Notes: generated by a model not told the origin, from the sequence alone. Positions 39,857 to 49,111 are shown, numbered from the stretch's first letter. The stretch: 64,000 bases of DNA from Sphingomonas jaspsi DSM 18422 (GCF_000585415.1 NZ_KK073876.1:2167810-2231809), one strand, 5' to 3'. Numbers and translations: made by a program.

Positions 39857-41533
39857 CTAGCGGGCCTGGGCCGAGCGCACTGCCTGGCCGATCGCGTCCG
39901 CCCGCCCCTGCGGCAGCGGAATGCAACGCGCGCCCATAGCCGTCGCCAGTTCGGCCGCCGCCGGACGGGGCCGCAAGGAGATGTCGATCAGCAAGGTATC
40001 GATGCCTGACCTGGCAACCGATTTGGCCGCCGCCAGCGCGTCGGCGCCGGCGCGAACCCGGTCTCCGCTGCCGTCCAGCGCGACATTGGCGCTTCCGTCG
40101 GTCAGCAATACCAGCAACGGGCTGCGTCCCCTGCCGACACTTTGTTCGCCGACAGCGCGGGCCAGGCCGATCCCTGCCGCCAGCGGCGTACCACCGCCGC
40201 CGGGCAGGTCGGACAGGGCCCGCCGCGCGCGGGTCAGCGACCGTGTCGGCGGAAGGATGAGGTCCGCCCCCGTCCCGCGAAACGCGACCAGCGCCACTTC
40301 GCTGCGGGTGACATAGGCCTGCGCCAGCAACCGCTCGACGGCGCCCTTCGCTTCGGCCAGCCGTGCATGCGCCGCCGACCCCGACGCGTCGACGCAAAAG
40401 ATCGTCACCGCCACTGATCGCTCCTCGAAGCGACGGACCCTGAGATCGGATTTTCGTACCTGCAGCCGGGCATCGCTATCGGGCCGTTCCTGCCGCCGCA
40501 GAGCCTGCCATGGTGCCGCAGCGCGCAGCGTGTCGATCAGCGCCAGCCGGGCACCGAGCCGGGGCGAACCCGGACGGCTTGGCAAAGGCCGGCCCCGGCT
40601 GGCCGACCGTGCCCGCCTGCCACTCCCGCCCGCCTTGCCGCGACGATTTGCATGCCCGTCGGCGAGTTGCTTGAGCAGATTCGCCGGGATCAGCGCCGCG
40701 GCAGCAGCGACGCTGAGGTCTTGGGCGTCCAGCGTGTCGGACTGCCTCGACGATTCTTGCTCGTCGGACGATGGCGGTGATGTCGCGTCCTCCGGCGGTG
40801 CCTGGGGAATGCGGGTAGCGCGCGGTCCCAGCACCAGACGCCCCGCCGTCAGCAGGTCGATCTCTTCAGCCGTCGTGCGGCCATGCAGGGCGGCATTGGC
40901 CCGGGCGGCAATTTCACTGAAGGCGAGCGATCGCAGCGCATCGACCCCCAGCGCCTTCGCCAGTTCGACAAGTGTTCTTCGTTGGTCGCCATCCAGCAAT
41001 TCGACCTCGTCGAGGCGGAGCGGGTCGCCACGCGCTTCCGTTCGATCGTCCGGCATTGCACCACCAAGGTCGATGTCGAATGCGACGCGGTCGAGCAGTG
41101 CGGCGGGCGGTCGCCCGTCATCGGCTGCGCTGTCGTCGAACATCAGCAGCACGGCGCCTTCCCGTTCGCTTCGGTTATCGAGAAACTGGGCCAGCGGTCC
41201 GGCGATCGCAGGCGCCATCCGCTCTGCCATCGGCACCTCGATCACGCCGCCTGCCGCTTCGCCGAGGAGTCCCGATGCCCACACCGGCTTTGCGGCGGCC
41301 AGGCTCGCCACCAGGTCGATCCCTCCATGAAGCCGTTCGGGATCGAGGTTTGGCGGCAAGCGTCGCAACGGCATGGCGGCCGGGAAGGATTGTCGCGCGT
41401 CTTCGACCAGCTGCTCGCGCAAAGGCCATCCGCCGTGAAGGCAGGCCCCGCCAAGAGCTGGCGCAATCGCAAGCAGTTGGAGCGCAAGCCGGGCGTCGTC
41501 CGACGGAGACGCCTTGGCCGCGATATCGGTCAC
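39857..41533 (-). CDS. bchD: magnesium chelatase subunit D
   Basis: A 558-residue ATPase-like subunit that with BchI and BchH inserts Mg into protoporphyrin IX. The N-terminal AAA-like module is degenerate; a Pro/Glu/Ser-rich linker (around IPQAPPEDATSPPSSDEQESS) follows, then a von Willebrand A domain with the metal-site start VDASGSAAHARLAEAKGAVERLLAQ and PLLVLLTDGSANV. The start is GTG, overlapping the bchI stop as GTGA. The domain order and length fit the bacterial BchD family. Confidence 0.97.
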   Translation of the reverse strand: MTDIAAKASPSDDARLALQLLAIAPALGGACLHGGWPLREQLVEDARQSFPAAMPLRRLPPNLDPERLHGGIDLVASLAAAKPVWASGLLGEAAGGVIEVPMAERMAPAIAGPLAQFLDNRSEREGAVLLMFDDSAADDGRPPAALLDRVAFDIDLGGAMPDDRTEARGDPLRLDEVELLDGDQRRTLVELAKALGVDALRSLAFSEIAARANAALHGRTTAEEIDLLTAGRLVLGPRATRIPQAPPEDATSPPSSDEQESSRQSDTLDAQDLSVAAAAALIPANLLKQLADGHANRRGKAGGSGRRARSASRGRPLPSRPGSPRLGARLALIDTLRAAAPWQALRRQERPDSDARLQVRKSDLRVRRFEERSVAVTIFCVDASGSAAHARLAEAKGAVERLLAQAYVTRSEVALVAFRGTGADLILPPTRSLTRARRALSDLPGGGGTPLAAGIGLARAVGEQSVGRGRSPLLVLLTDGSANVALDGSGDRVRAGADALAAAKSVARSGIDTLLIDISLRPRPAAAELATAMGARCIPLPQGRADAIGQAVRSAQAR

Positions 41534-42531
41534 CCGAACAGCTCGTCGATCGCGCGGGTGATGCGGGCCGTCGAGCCCGTCTCGTCGAGCACGTCTCGAC
41601 GCAGGCGATGACGCAGCGCCATCGGCGCAACGGCGATGACATGCTGACGCCTTACCGCCTTCGCGCCCTGCAGCGCGGCGAGGGCACGGGCGGCGCGCAT
41701 CAACGTCAGCTCGCCGCGCAGGCCGTCGGCCCCCACGGCGCTGCACAGGCGCGCGGCATCGGCCAAGACTTCGTCGGGAACCGCCATGTCGGGAAGTTTC
41801 TTCTGACCCCGCGCGATTTGCTTGAGGACCTGCTGCTCGTCCGAGGCGCACGAGTTCGCAAAGGCTTCTGCATCCTGTTCGAATGCCGCGCAGCGGCGCA
41901 TGATCTCGACCCGCTGACCGATGTCTTGCGGGGTCCTTACCTCGACCGACACGCCGAACCGATCGAGCAGCTGCGGACGGAGTTCGCCTTCCTCCGGATT
42001 GCCGCTGCCCACGAGAACGAAACTCGAGCGGTGGCGCACCGACAGCCCTTCGCGCTCGACCACATTTTCGCGCGATGCGGCGACGTCGAGCAGCAGGTCG
42101 ACGATATGGTCTTCGAGCAGGTTGATCTCGTCGACGTAAAGGAAACCGCGATGGGCCTTGGCCAGCAATCCCGGTTCATAGCTTTTCTCGCCGGACCGCA
42201 GCGCCTTTTCCAGGTCGAGCGATCCCACCACCCGGTCCTCGGTCGCACCGAGCGGAAGGTCGACGAACGGCACGGCCTGCTTGCGGCTTTTTGTCGACGT
42301 GCACGGGTCTGGGCAGCTGCCCTGCTGGCCGGGTGCACAGCCGTAGCGGCAGTCAGCCACTACATCGATTGGTGGAAGCAGCCCGGCCAGCGCACGGGCG
42401 GCGGTGGACTTTCCGGTACCGCGGTCGCCGAAGACCATCACCCCGCCGATCGCCGGATCGACCGCCGCGATCAGCAACGCCAGCTTCATTTCGTCCTGGC
42501 CGACTATGGCGGAGAAGGGAAAGCGGACCAT
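41530..42531 (-). CDS. bchI: magnesium chelatase ATPase subunit I
   Basis: A 333-residue AAA+ ATPase: Walker A GDRGTGKST, Walker B FLYVDEINLL, and the helical SNPEEGELRPQLLDRFG sensor region. The N terminus MVRFPFSAIVGQDEMKLALL is the family start, so the ATG at 42531 is sound. No Shine-Dalgarno is visible before it; instead an exact TGT-N12-ACA PpsR motif lies against the start codon (42533-42550). It heads the bchI-bchD-bchO unit. Confidence 0.97.
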   Translation of the reverse strand: MVRFPFSAIVGQDEMKLALLIAAVDPAIGGVMVFGDRGTGKSTAARALAGLLPPIDVVADCRYGCAPGQQGSCPDPCTSTKSRKQAVPFVDLPLGATEDRVVGSLDLEKALRSGEKSYEPGLLAKAHRGFLYVDEINLLEDHIVDLLLDVAASRENVVEREGLSVRHRSSFVLVGSGNPEEGELRPQLLDRFGVSVEVRTPQDIGQRVEIMRRCAAFEQDAEAFANSCASDEQQVLKQIARGQKKLPDMAVPDEVLADAARLCSAVGADGLRGELTLMRAARALAALQGAKAVRRQHVIAVAPMALRHRLRRDVLDETGSTARITRAIDELFG

Positions 42532-42532
42532 C

Positions 42533-42550
42533 TGTCAATCAATGTGGACA
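42533..42550. promoter_or_regulatory. PpsR-type operator at bchI
   Basis: TGTCAATCAATGTGGACA matches the known PpsR/CrtJ consensus TGT-N12-ACA exactly. It lies between the bchI start codon and its presumed promoter, so binding would block or obstruct transcription. Confidence 0.7.
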
Positions 42551-42577
42551 AGTAAGCGCGTCCAGTCCAGCGCGAAT

Positions 42578-43849
42578 TCAGCTGGGCTGGTCGTGCAGAA
42601 GCCGCTTCTTGACCAATGTGGTGACCAGCCAGATCAGCCCCATCAACGGAACGACCAGAATGGCGAGCAGCACGTCCTTGCCGATTCCCAATGCGCCTTC
42701 CGGCAAGCCTTTCAGCACGTAGGCGATCAACCCGAGCAGATAATAGCTGAGCGCGACCACCGACAACCCTTCGACCAGCTGCTGCAACCGCACCTGCATC
42801 GACACGCTGCGCTCCATCGATCGAAGCAGCTGCGCATTCTGGTTCTCGATGCGCGTTTCGATCCGGGCGCGGAGCAGCGATGACAATTGTTCCGCCCGGA
42901 CGGCAAGCCGCGTCACCCGGTGCGTGGTTGAAAGACAGGTGTTGATCGCGGGCCGAAAACGCCGCTGGGTAAAGTCCGCGAGCGATGCGAACCCGTCGAT
43001 CGGGCGGCCGTCGACTTGCTCGAGCCTTTCTTCCACCAGCTGGGCATAGGCCTTGGTCGCGTCCATGCGGAAGTCGATGGCGGTCGAGATAGTGGCAAGT
43101 TCGAGCGAGAGGACGGTGAGCGAATCCAGCAGCGCGTCGTCACGCTCGTCGCTGTCCGCGACCCTTGCCGCCAGGGTGCGCAACCGGTCTTCAGCAGCGT
43201 CGAGCTGGGGCCAGTAGCGTTGCGCGATGGGGAGGCCCAGCAGCGCGCGGTTGCGATAGTTTCCCAGCTCCTGAAGGCGCTGGACCTGCCGCGTCACGTC
43301 GCGTCGGTCGGCTCCGTTTGCAGCGAGCAGCAACCGACCGAAGCCGTCATCCTTCAGGCGGAAGTCGGACCACATGCGAATGGCTCCACCGATATGGCAG
43401 GACACGAGTTCGTCGGTGTTGAGGTAAAGCGCGGGCAACAGCTTTTCCGCGTCCGCGTCGGTGGCTGCGATCCAGATGCGCGTGCTGCGCACGACGTCGC
43501 CCGGCAATGATTCGGCCCAGCGGATCGCTTTGGCCAGCGGCGGGTTGCGGAACGGATCCACAAAATCGTCACCGTTCGCATTCGTGCAGAACAGGCTGAA
43601 GCTGCTGCCCTCGCTGTGCCGTTCCCAGGCGAAGCGAATTCCCGGGCCAAGCTCGCCCTCCAGATGCGAAGGGTTGTCCGAGACCGCCTCGGGATTGCTG
43701 CGCGGCAGGAGCAACTCCCGCTCTGCCGAGCGTTCCGCCGCGTCGAGCAACAATATCCATTGCACGATAAGGCAGGGCACCGGCAGCAACGGCCAGCGCC
43801 GCAAATGCATTTCGCCGACAGCCCGCCGACGCAAGTCATGGTCGCGCAT
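42578..43849 (-). CDS. DUF3422 family membrane protein
   Basis: A 423-residue protein: an N-terminal soluble region (EAVSDNPSHLEGEL, HSEGSSFSLF), a helical region rich in Arg/Glu/Leu (TTHRVTRLAVRAEQLSSLLRARIE) and two C-terminal membrane helices (VVALSYYLLGLIAYVL and DVLLAILVVPLMGLIWLVTTLV). This is the layout of the DUF3422 family, conserved in proteobacteria with no assigned role. It sits inside the photosynthesis cluster, upstream of bchI in the same direction with 46 bases between, so it could share transcription with bchIDO. Confidence 0.88.
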   Translation of the reverse strand: MRDHDLRRRAVGEMHLRRWPLLPVPCLIVQWILLLDAAERSAERELLLPRSNPEAVSDNPSHLEGELGPGIRFAWERHSEGSSFSLFCTNANGDDFVDPFRNPPLAKAIRWAESLPGDVVRSTRIWIAATDADAEKLLPALYLNTDELVSCHIGGAIRMWSDFRLKDDGFGRLLLAANGADRRDVTRQVQRLQELGNYRNRALLGLPIAQRYWPQLDAAEDRLRTLAARVADSDERDDALLDSLTVLSLELATISTAIDFRMDATKAYAQLVEERLEQVDGRPIDGFASLADFTQRRFRPAINTCLSTTHRVTRLAVRAEQLSSLLRARIETRIENQNAQLLRSMERSVSMQVRLQQLVEGLSVVALSYYLLGLIAYVLKGLPEGALGIGKDVLLAILVVPLMGLIWLVTTLVKKRLLHDQPS

Positions 43850-44051
43850 GACACCTGCCTTTCAGGCCAATCTGCCGGACGGATAGCATTGTTGGCAGAT
43901 AGCGTCGGCCCTCCGTCCATTGCAGCTTTGCAACACTATTGGGCGGCAACGCATATTTTGACTTTCGCGCGGCACCAACCCAAGCATCGGACGTTGCCAC
44001 CCTTACGAGTCGTTTTCCGGAAAAGTTCGTGGAGAGGAAAGGTAAATTCCT

Positions 44052-44585
44052 ATGAGGACCTACTGGCGCATTTTCGGCGTTGCTGCAGCGACCACCCTCC
44101 TTGCCGCATGTGGCGGCGGGGGAAGCGAACAACAAGCATCCACCAACACCAGTGAAACGCCCGCCGCGACCGACGCCAATGCGACGGCCGCGCCTGCCGC
44201 ACCGGCCGCCACCCCCGCGGCTGCGCCGACGGCGGATTCCACCGATACCATCGACGGCACCAAGCTGGCCGACCTCACCGGCGACGCCGCGCACGGCAAG
44301 GTAATCTTCACCCAGTGCCAAGCCTGTCACGCGATCGAAGAAGGCGTGAACAAAATCGGTCCGTCGCTGGCCGGCGTCGTCGGACGCCACTCGGGTTCTG
44401 TCGCCGGCTATGCCTACTCGGCGGCCAACAAGAACAGCGGCATCACTTGGACGCCTGAAAAGCTCTATCAGTATCTCGAAAACCCGCAGCGCGTGGTTCC
44501 GGGTACGAAGATGGCCTTCGCTGGCCTGTCCAAGGGGCAGGATCGTGCCGACGTGATTGCCTACCTCAAGACCGGCGGCAAATAA
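44052..44585 (+). CDS. lipoprotein c-type cytochrome of the photosynthesis cluster
   Basis: A 177-residue class I cytochrome c with a lipobox (TLLAAC), a long Ala/Pro/Thr-rich linker (about residues 22-65) and a heme domain with CQACH (C89, C92, H93) and the probable methionine ligand M154. A long tether to the membrane would let it carry electrons to the reaction centre or cytochrome bc1. A cytochrome gene next to hemA is usual in aerobic phototroph clusters (cycA). The region upstream (43850-44051) has TTGACT but no clear -10. It converges with hemA. Confidence 0.9.
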   Translation: MRTYWRIFGVAAATTLLAACGGGGSEQQASTNTSETPAATDANATAAPAAPAATPAAAPTADSTDTIDGTKLADLTGDAAHGKVIFTQCQACHAIEEGVNKIGPSLAGVVGRHSGSVAGYAYSAANKNSGITWTPEKLYQYLENPQRVVPGTKMAFAGLSKGQDRADVIAYLKTGGK

Positions 44586-44606
44586 GCCTCGGGCAGCAGG
44601 AAAAGT

Positions 44607-44645
44607 AAGGGCGTGGACCGTGCGGTCCGCGCCCTTTCCTTTTGC
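44607..44645. terminator. long-stem terminator between cytochrome gene and hemA
   Basis: A 14-bp stem (44607-44620 with 44623-44636, one G-T pair) over a 2-base loop, followed by TTTCCTTTT on the plus strand and a T-rich run on the minus. It can end both the cytochrome transcript and the superoperon. Confidence 0.88.
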
Positions 44646-44647
44646 GC

Positions 44648-45868
44648 TCAGGCGGCGACGGCCCGCCGCGCCAGTTCGCATTGCGACCAGATATCGCTGA
44701 GGGCGTCGATCAGCCGTTCGATGTCGCCGTCGCTGTGCACGGGCGACGGCGTGATGCGGAGTCGCTCGGTCCCGCGGGGCACGGTCGGGTAATTGATCGG
44801 CTGCACATAGATGCCATGGTTGTCCATCAGCCAGTCGCTGATCCGCTTTGCCTTGTGCGCATCGCCGACCATCACCGGAATGATGTGGCTGGGGTTGGGC
44901 AAGTGGGGGATGCCCAGCATGTCCAGCTTGCGCCGCACGGTCGCGACCCGGTCACGCTGCGATTCCCGCTCGACGTTGCTTTCCTTCAAATGGCGGATGC
45001 TTGCGCAGGCGCCAGCCGCCACGGCCGGCGGCAGCGCGGTCGAGAAAATGAATCCGCTGGCGAATGTCCGGACGAAGTCGACCAGGTCGGCCGATGCGGC
45101 GATGTAGCCGCCCATCACGCCGAAAGCCTTGCCGAGCGTCCCTTCGATCACCGTGATGCGGTCCATCAACCCTTCGCGTTCGGCGACGCCGCCGCCGCGA
45201 GGCCCGTACAGACCGACCGCATGAACTTCGTCGATATAACTCATCGCGCCATGTTTTTCGCAGACGTCGAGGATCTCTGCGATCGGGGCGATGTCGCCGT
45301 CCATCGAATAGACGCTTTCGAACGCGACCAGCTTGGGCACGTCGGGGCCATATTCGGACAACTGGCGGTCGAGGTCCGCAGGGTCGTTGTGCGCCCAGAT
45401 CCTCCGCTCCGCGCGCGAATGGCGAATGCCTTCGATCATCGAGGCATGGTTGAGCGCGTCGGAGAAAACCACGCAGCCCGGAATGCGCGAACAAAGCGTG
45501 CCGAGGCCCGCCCAGTTGGAGACATAGCCCGAGGTGAACAGCAACGCCGCTTCCTTGCCGTGAAGGTCGGCGAGCTCGCGTTCGAGCAGGACATGGTGAT
45601 GGTTGGTGCCGGAGATGTTGCGCGTACCCCCCGCCCCCGCGCCGCACTGATCGAGCACCTTGTGCATCGCGTCGATGACCACCGGATGCTGACCCATGCC
45701 GAGATAGTCGTTCGAACACCATACCGTGACGGGCCGCGTTTCGCCGTCGACGTAGCGGGTGGCCGCGGGAAAGGCGCCGCGATGGCGTTCTATCTCGGTG
45801 AAGACACGGTACCGGCCTTCTTCGCGGACGGCGTCCAGTTCTTCGCGGAAATAGCGTTCGAAATCCAT
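44648..45868 (-). CDS. hemA: 5-aminolevulinate synthase
   Basis: Condenses glycine and succinyl-CoA to 5-aminolevulinate, the first step of tetrapyrrole synthesis by the C4 route. The 406 residues carry [34 protein letters not shown] and the PLP lysine in [12 protein letters not shown] (Lys247). The ATG at 45868 is the family start. It is the last gene of the superoperon, one base after puhE, so its expression follows pigment demand. A second, housekeeping hemA elsewhere is likely but not visible. Confidence 0.97.
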   Translation of the reverse strand: MDFERYFREELDAVREEGRYRVFTEIERHRGAFPAATRYVDGETRPVTVWCSNDYLGMGQHPVVIDAMHKVLDQCGAGAGGTRNISGTNHHHVLLERELADLHGKEAALLFTSGYVSNWAGLGTLCSRIPGCVVFSDALNHASMIEGIRHSRAERRIWAHNDPADLDRQLSEYGPDVPKLVAFESVYSMDGDIAPIAEILDVCEKHGAMSYIDEVHAVGLYGPRGGGVAEREGLMDRITVIEGTLGKAFGVMGGYIAASADLVDFVRTFASGFIFSTALPPAVAAGACASIRHLKESNVERESQRDRVATVRRKLDMLGIPHLPNPSHIIPVMVGDAHKAKRISDWLMDNHGIYVQPINYPTVPRGTERLRITPSPVHSDGDIERLIDALSDIWSQCELARRAVAA

Positions 45869-45869
45869 G

Positions 45870-46679
45870 TCAGCGGTCCTCTTCCGTCGCGAATGTATCG
45901 AATGATTTTCTGCCCGCCCGGGGCAGCGCCCAGCCCCACAAGGCGCCGTCGCGGAACGGCAGGGCCAGGAAAAGATGTTCAAGCGCGCCAAGCGCCGCCA
46001 GCGCGAACAGCAGGCTGGCGCCGATCGCGTCGCCGCTGCCCGGCGGCGATCGGTAGGCGGCCGAGCCGAGCCATACTGCCAGCCACACCGTCGCGACCGT
46101 CGAAAGCGGCAACAGCAGGCCGAGCCGGTTGGGGCCGTAATAGCTTTTGAGATAGGCGAGATGCGGCGGCAGGATGTCGGTTGCCGTATTCGGAACGCCG
46201 GAAAAAATGTTGAGCTTCGTGCTGAGCCTGAGGCCGTAGAGCAGCGCGAAGGTCATCGCCGCGATCTGGTTGGCCGCATTCCAGCTGAGCGAGATGAGCA
46301 GCAATGCGGTCAGCGCCAGCGCGATTTCATGATGCGCCAACGTCGAGGCGGCTTGGGAAAAGCGGTCCCAGCCGGTTGCGCCGCTACCGCACGGCTGGCG
46401 ACGCGGACCGGTGACAGCGCCGGTCAGGAAGCCAACTTCATGCCACGACCAGACCATGATCGCCCCGATGAACGAGGCGTAGACGGCCGTCGCGCCGGTC
46501 GACTGTATCGCGACGAAGACGGTGCACAGGCCCAATATTCCGACGACCCCGGCCGCCATCAGGCTGCGCGGAAAGGTTTCGCGTTCGCGATTGTCGAGCC
46601 AGGCGATGAGGCCCGTGGCGAAAAACCAGATCGCAACGGTCAGCAGGACCGGCAGGATATGGCCGCTCCAGCTTACCAC
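45870..46679 (-). CDS. puhE: photosynthetic complex assembly protein PuhE
   Basis: A 269-residue membrane protein with about seven hydrophobic segments; the signature [19 protein letters not shown] and [13 protein letters not shown] fit PuhE, which supports reaction-centre accumulation in Rhodobacter. The GTG start at 46679 overlaps the acsF stop by 7 bases; hemA follows after 1 base. Confidence 0.93.
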   Translation of the reverse strand: MVSWSGHILPVLLTVAIWFFATGLIAWLDNRERETFPRSLMAAGVVGILGLCTVFVAIQSTGATAVYASFIGAIMVWSWHEVGFLTGAVTGPRRQPCGSGATGWDRFSQAASTLAHHEIALALTALLLISLSWNAANQIAAMTFALLYGLRLSTKLNIFSGVPNTATDILPPHLAYLKSYYGPNRLGLLLPLSTVATVWLAVWLGSAAYRSPPGSGDAIGASLLFALAALGALEHLFLALPFRDGALWGWALPRAGRKSFDTFATEEDR

Positions 46680-47737
46680 GCCGGTTGCAGCCTGATGCTC
46701 TGCGGCAGTTCATTCTTGCGCGTCGGCTGGAAGTAGAGGCGGACGAGGCCGGCCGCGACGCCCGCCAGCCCGGTCACGCGCTTCACCGCACCGCCGATGC
46801 CGCCCTGACCCTTGCCCTCCTCGATCCGGCGAGACGCGGCGAGCAGCCGGTCCATGTTGCGGCGGAAGCGCGGATCTTCGATGTCCAGTTCGACCGGAAA
46901 AACCTGGCGGCAGATCTGATTGCAGATGGCAAAGACGCGATAGTCGTAATCGGTGGGATCGAGCCCCAGCGCGGCGTGGAACACCGGCCGTGCATGGTCC
47001 CGCACATACATGGTCGCATAGACAGACAGCAGGAAGAAGCGCACCCACAGCCTGTTCAATCCGGTGAGCAGCTTCGGATCCGACCGCATCAGCATCGCGA
47101 ACGCCTCGCCATGCTTGAACTCGTCGTTGCACCAATTTTCGAACCATTGGAAAATCGGGTGGAAACGCTGTTCGGGATGGGCAGCGAGATGCCGGTAGAT
47201 GGTGATGTACCGAGCGTAGCCGATCTTTTCCGACAGATAGACCGCGTAGAAAATGAACTTCGGCTTGAAGAAGGTATATTTCTTCGTCCTCGTCAGGAAG
47301 CTGAGGTCGATACCGATCCCTGCATCCTTCAGCGTTTCGTTGATGAAGCCGGCATGTCGGCTTTCGTCCCGGGCGAGCAGCTTGAACAATTGCTTCACGT
47401 CCGGGTTTTTCGCCCGCCGGGCAATTTCGGCGTAGAGGATGCAGCCCGAAAATTCCGACGTCAGCGAACTGACCAGAAAGTCGGTGAATTCGGCGCGCAG
47501 TCCAGGCTCCAGCGCTTCAATGACCCCATCGAAACTCGCGTCCCTGCGAAAATGATATTTGTTCGGGTCGGCCAGCATGTCGGCGATCAACCGATCCCAT
47601 TCGGCCCGGACCGGCGACACGTCGACCGCGTCCAGTTTCTTGAAATCGGTCGTGTAGAACCGCGGGCTCAGCACCGTGTCCTGATTCGCCATCGCCTGGG
47701 TATCGGGCTTTGCGGCAATCGCGGCATGGGCGTTCAT
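46673..47737 (-). CDS. acsF: aerobic Mg-protoporphyrin IX monomethyl ester cyclase AcsF
   Basis: A 354-residue diiron enzyme that forms the isocyclic ring of protochlorophyllide with O2. The iron-binding motifs are visible: EFSGCILYAEIARR, LLARDESRHAGF, and later NDEFKHGEAF. It marks an oxygen-dependent pathway; no anaerobic bchE is in the window. The ATG at 47737 overlaps the stop of the small upstream gene (ATGA). The N-terminal 20 residues are variable. Confidence 0.97.
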   Translation of the reverse strand: MNAHAAIAAKPDTQAMANQDTVLSPRFYTTDFKKLDAVDVSPVRAEWDRLIADMLADPNKYHFRRDASFDGVIEALEPGLRAEFTDFLVSSLTSEFSGCILYAEIARRAKNPDVKQLFKLLARDESRHAGFINETLKDAGIGIDLSFLTRTKKYTFFKPKFIFYAVYLSEKIGYARYITIYRHLAAHPEQRFHPIFQWFENWCNDEFKHGEAFAMLMRSDPKLLTGLNRLWVRFFLLSVYATMYVRDHARPVFHAALGLDPTDYDYRVFAICNQICRQVFPVELDIEDPRFRRNMDRLLAASRRIEEGKGQGGIGGAVKRVTGLAGVAAGLVRLYFQPTRKNELPQSIRLQPAW

Positions 47738-48018
47738 TTGAGCCTCCCTGATGTGAAGCTGACCTCGTAGAGTTCGCCGAGGTCGAAATAGGCGGCGATC
47801 TTGGTCCAGGCGCGCTGCAGCGGTCCGGCGCGCGTAACCGTTGCCATGCGATCGAAGATCACGCTCTCGCCAAAGCGGACCTGCACCGGGTCGCCGTGCA
47901 CGCGGACGCGGTCGCCGGGATAGATAGGGATGTCGCCGTCGAGTTCGACATGGGCGTGGAAATGCTCCTCGCTCTGCTCGATCGCGATACGGCAGGGTAT
48001 GTCGAACCGGCGGTTCAT
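47734..48018 (-). CDS. conserved small protein of the puh-acsF interval
   Basis: A 94-residue protein of no known function: MNRRFDIPCRIAIEQSEEHFHAHVEL, GDIPIYPGDRVRVHGDPVQVRFGESVIFDR, then a C-terminal WTKIAAYFDLGELYEVSF. A small uncharacterised gene between puhC and acsF occurs in many photosynthesis clusters, so the position is familiar even though the role is not. It overlaps both neighbours by 4 bases, so it is translated with them. Being joined to acsF, an assembly or cyclase-partner role is a reasonable but untested idea. Confidence 0.85.
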   Translation of the reverse strand: MNRRFDIPCRIAIEQSEEHFHAHVELDGDIPIYPGDRVRVHGDPVQVRFGESVIFDRMATVTRAGPLQRAWTKIAAYFDLGELYEVSFTSGRLK

Positions 48019-48500
48019 GCGGTGGCGCCCTTCGGCAGCAACCTGGCAAAGGCGGCGCGATTGTCCGGACCGAAGCTTCCCAGCTCGATCGTCCGTCCGG
48101 TGGCGCGGTCGGTCAGCGACAGTGCGCCGTCCTGCCACAGCGCAAGTTCGAACGGCGGTTCTGCACCGATGCCGCGCATGCGGCGGTCGCGCGCAAGTCC
48201 GCGCAGCACGCCGCGGATGAAGCCGCCGCCGTCCTTTTCGCCGACCACCGTCAGCACGTCCGCTCCGCTCGACGCGTCGACGATCCGGACGGAACCGTCG
48301 GGCTGGTCCCTGAACGACAGCAGGCGGCTTTCGACCTCGGCAACATGCGCATCGGCGCGTTCGACGCCGGGCACGGCCGATCGCGGTGCCAGTCCCAGCT
48401 GGACCGACGCGGCGAGCATCAAGGAGAAGACGACCAGGCTACCGGCCATGATCAGCGCCGGCCGCGGAACGGTGTTGGCATGGTCGTGGGCAAGGCTCAT
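48015..48500 (-). CDS. puhC: photosynthetic complex assembly protein PuhC
   Basis: A 161-residue protein with one N-terminal membrane helix (PALIMAGSLVVFSLMLAASVQLGL) and a periplasmic domain with ESRLLSFRDQPDGSVRIVDASSG and RGLARDRRMRGIG, the PuhC pattern. PuhC aids assembly or reorganisation of the reaction centre-LH1 core. It overlaps puhB and the small downstream gene by 4 bases each. Confidence 0.93.
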   Translation of the reverse strand: MSLAHDHANTVPRPALIMAGSLVVFSLMLAASVQLGLAPRSAVPGVERADAHVAEVESRLLSFRDQPDGSVRIVDASSGADVLTVVGEKDGGGFIRGVLRGLARDRRMRGIGAEPPFELALWQDGALSLTDRATGRTIELGSFGPDNRAAFARLLPKGATA

Positions 48501-49111
48501 GCCGCCGCCTCCTGCAGCCCGGCCGACGCCGAGGTCATGGGCTGGTCCGCCCGCTCGATCGGGCCGATTGCGGCCGATGCGCGGGCCAGCAAGGCCGCGA
48601 CGCGCTGCGCGTCCGGCAAGGCACGCAGCATCGGCTGCGGCGCGCCGAATTTGAACGGACGCGCATGCGGCCACAGCATGGCGTAACCGATACGCCTCGG
48701 CCCGGTCAGCGTCAGCGCGATATCGCCCGCATCGCCCGCCAGCTGACGCAGGTCGGCCGCGCCGACATGGCTGAGCGGAAGGTTGATGCACTTGTTCAGT
48801 GCCACGCCGATCCTGAGCACAATCCGGCGGTTGGTGAGCGTATAGACGGTGGTGCGCGCGACCAGGAACGCGAACAGGTTGAGCAGGCCAATCAGGACCA
48901 TGCCCGCCACCGCCGTCGCCGCCGCGCCGAGCAGGCTTCCCTGCGTAAGAGCAAGCAGGGTCAGCAGCGCGAAATAGCCACCGACCCAGCGTCCGAACAG
49001 CGCGCTTCGCACGAACAGACGTCGGTCGGGCGCGCCCTGCCAGATGATCCGCTCGCCCGCCGGCAGGTCGCCGGGCAGGCCGCGGATCGGTTCATGATCA
49101 TATTCGGTCAT
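48497..49111 (-). CDS. puhB: photosynthetic complex assembly protein PuhB
   Basis: A 204-residue membrane protein: PGDLPAGERIIWQGAPD near the N terminus, two to three hydrophobic segments (YFALLTLLALTQG, AVAGMVLIGLLNLFAFLVA) and TVYTLTNRRIVLRIGVALNKCINLPLS, a PH-like region. PuhB helps assemble the reaction centre. The ATG at 49111 overlaps the puhA stop by ATGA. Confidence 0.93.
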   Translation of the reverse strand: MTEYDHEPIRGLPGDLPAGERIIWQGAPDRRLFVRSALFGRWVGGYFALLTLLALTQGSLLGAAATAVAGMVLIGLLNLFAFLVARTTVYTLTNRRIVLRIGVALNKCINLPLSHVGAADLRQLAGDAGDIALTLTGPRRIGYAMLWPHARPFKFGAPQPMLRALPDAQRVAALLARASAAIGPIERADQPMTSASAGLQEAAA

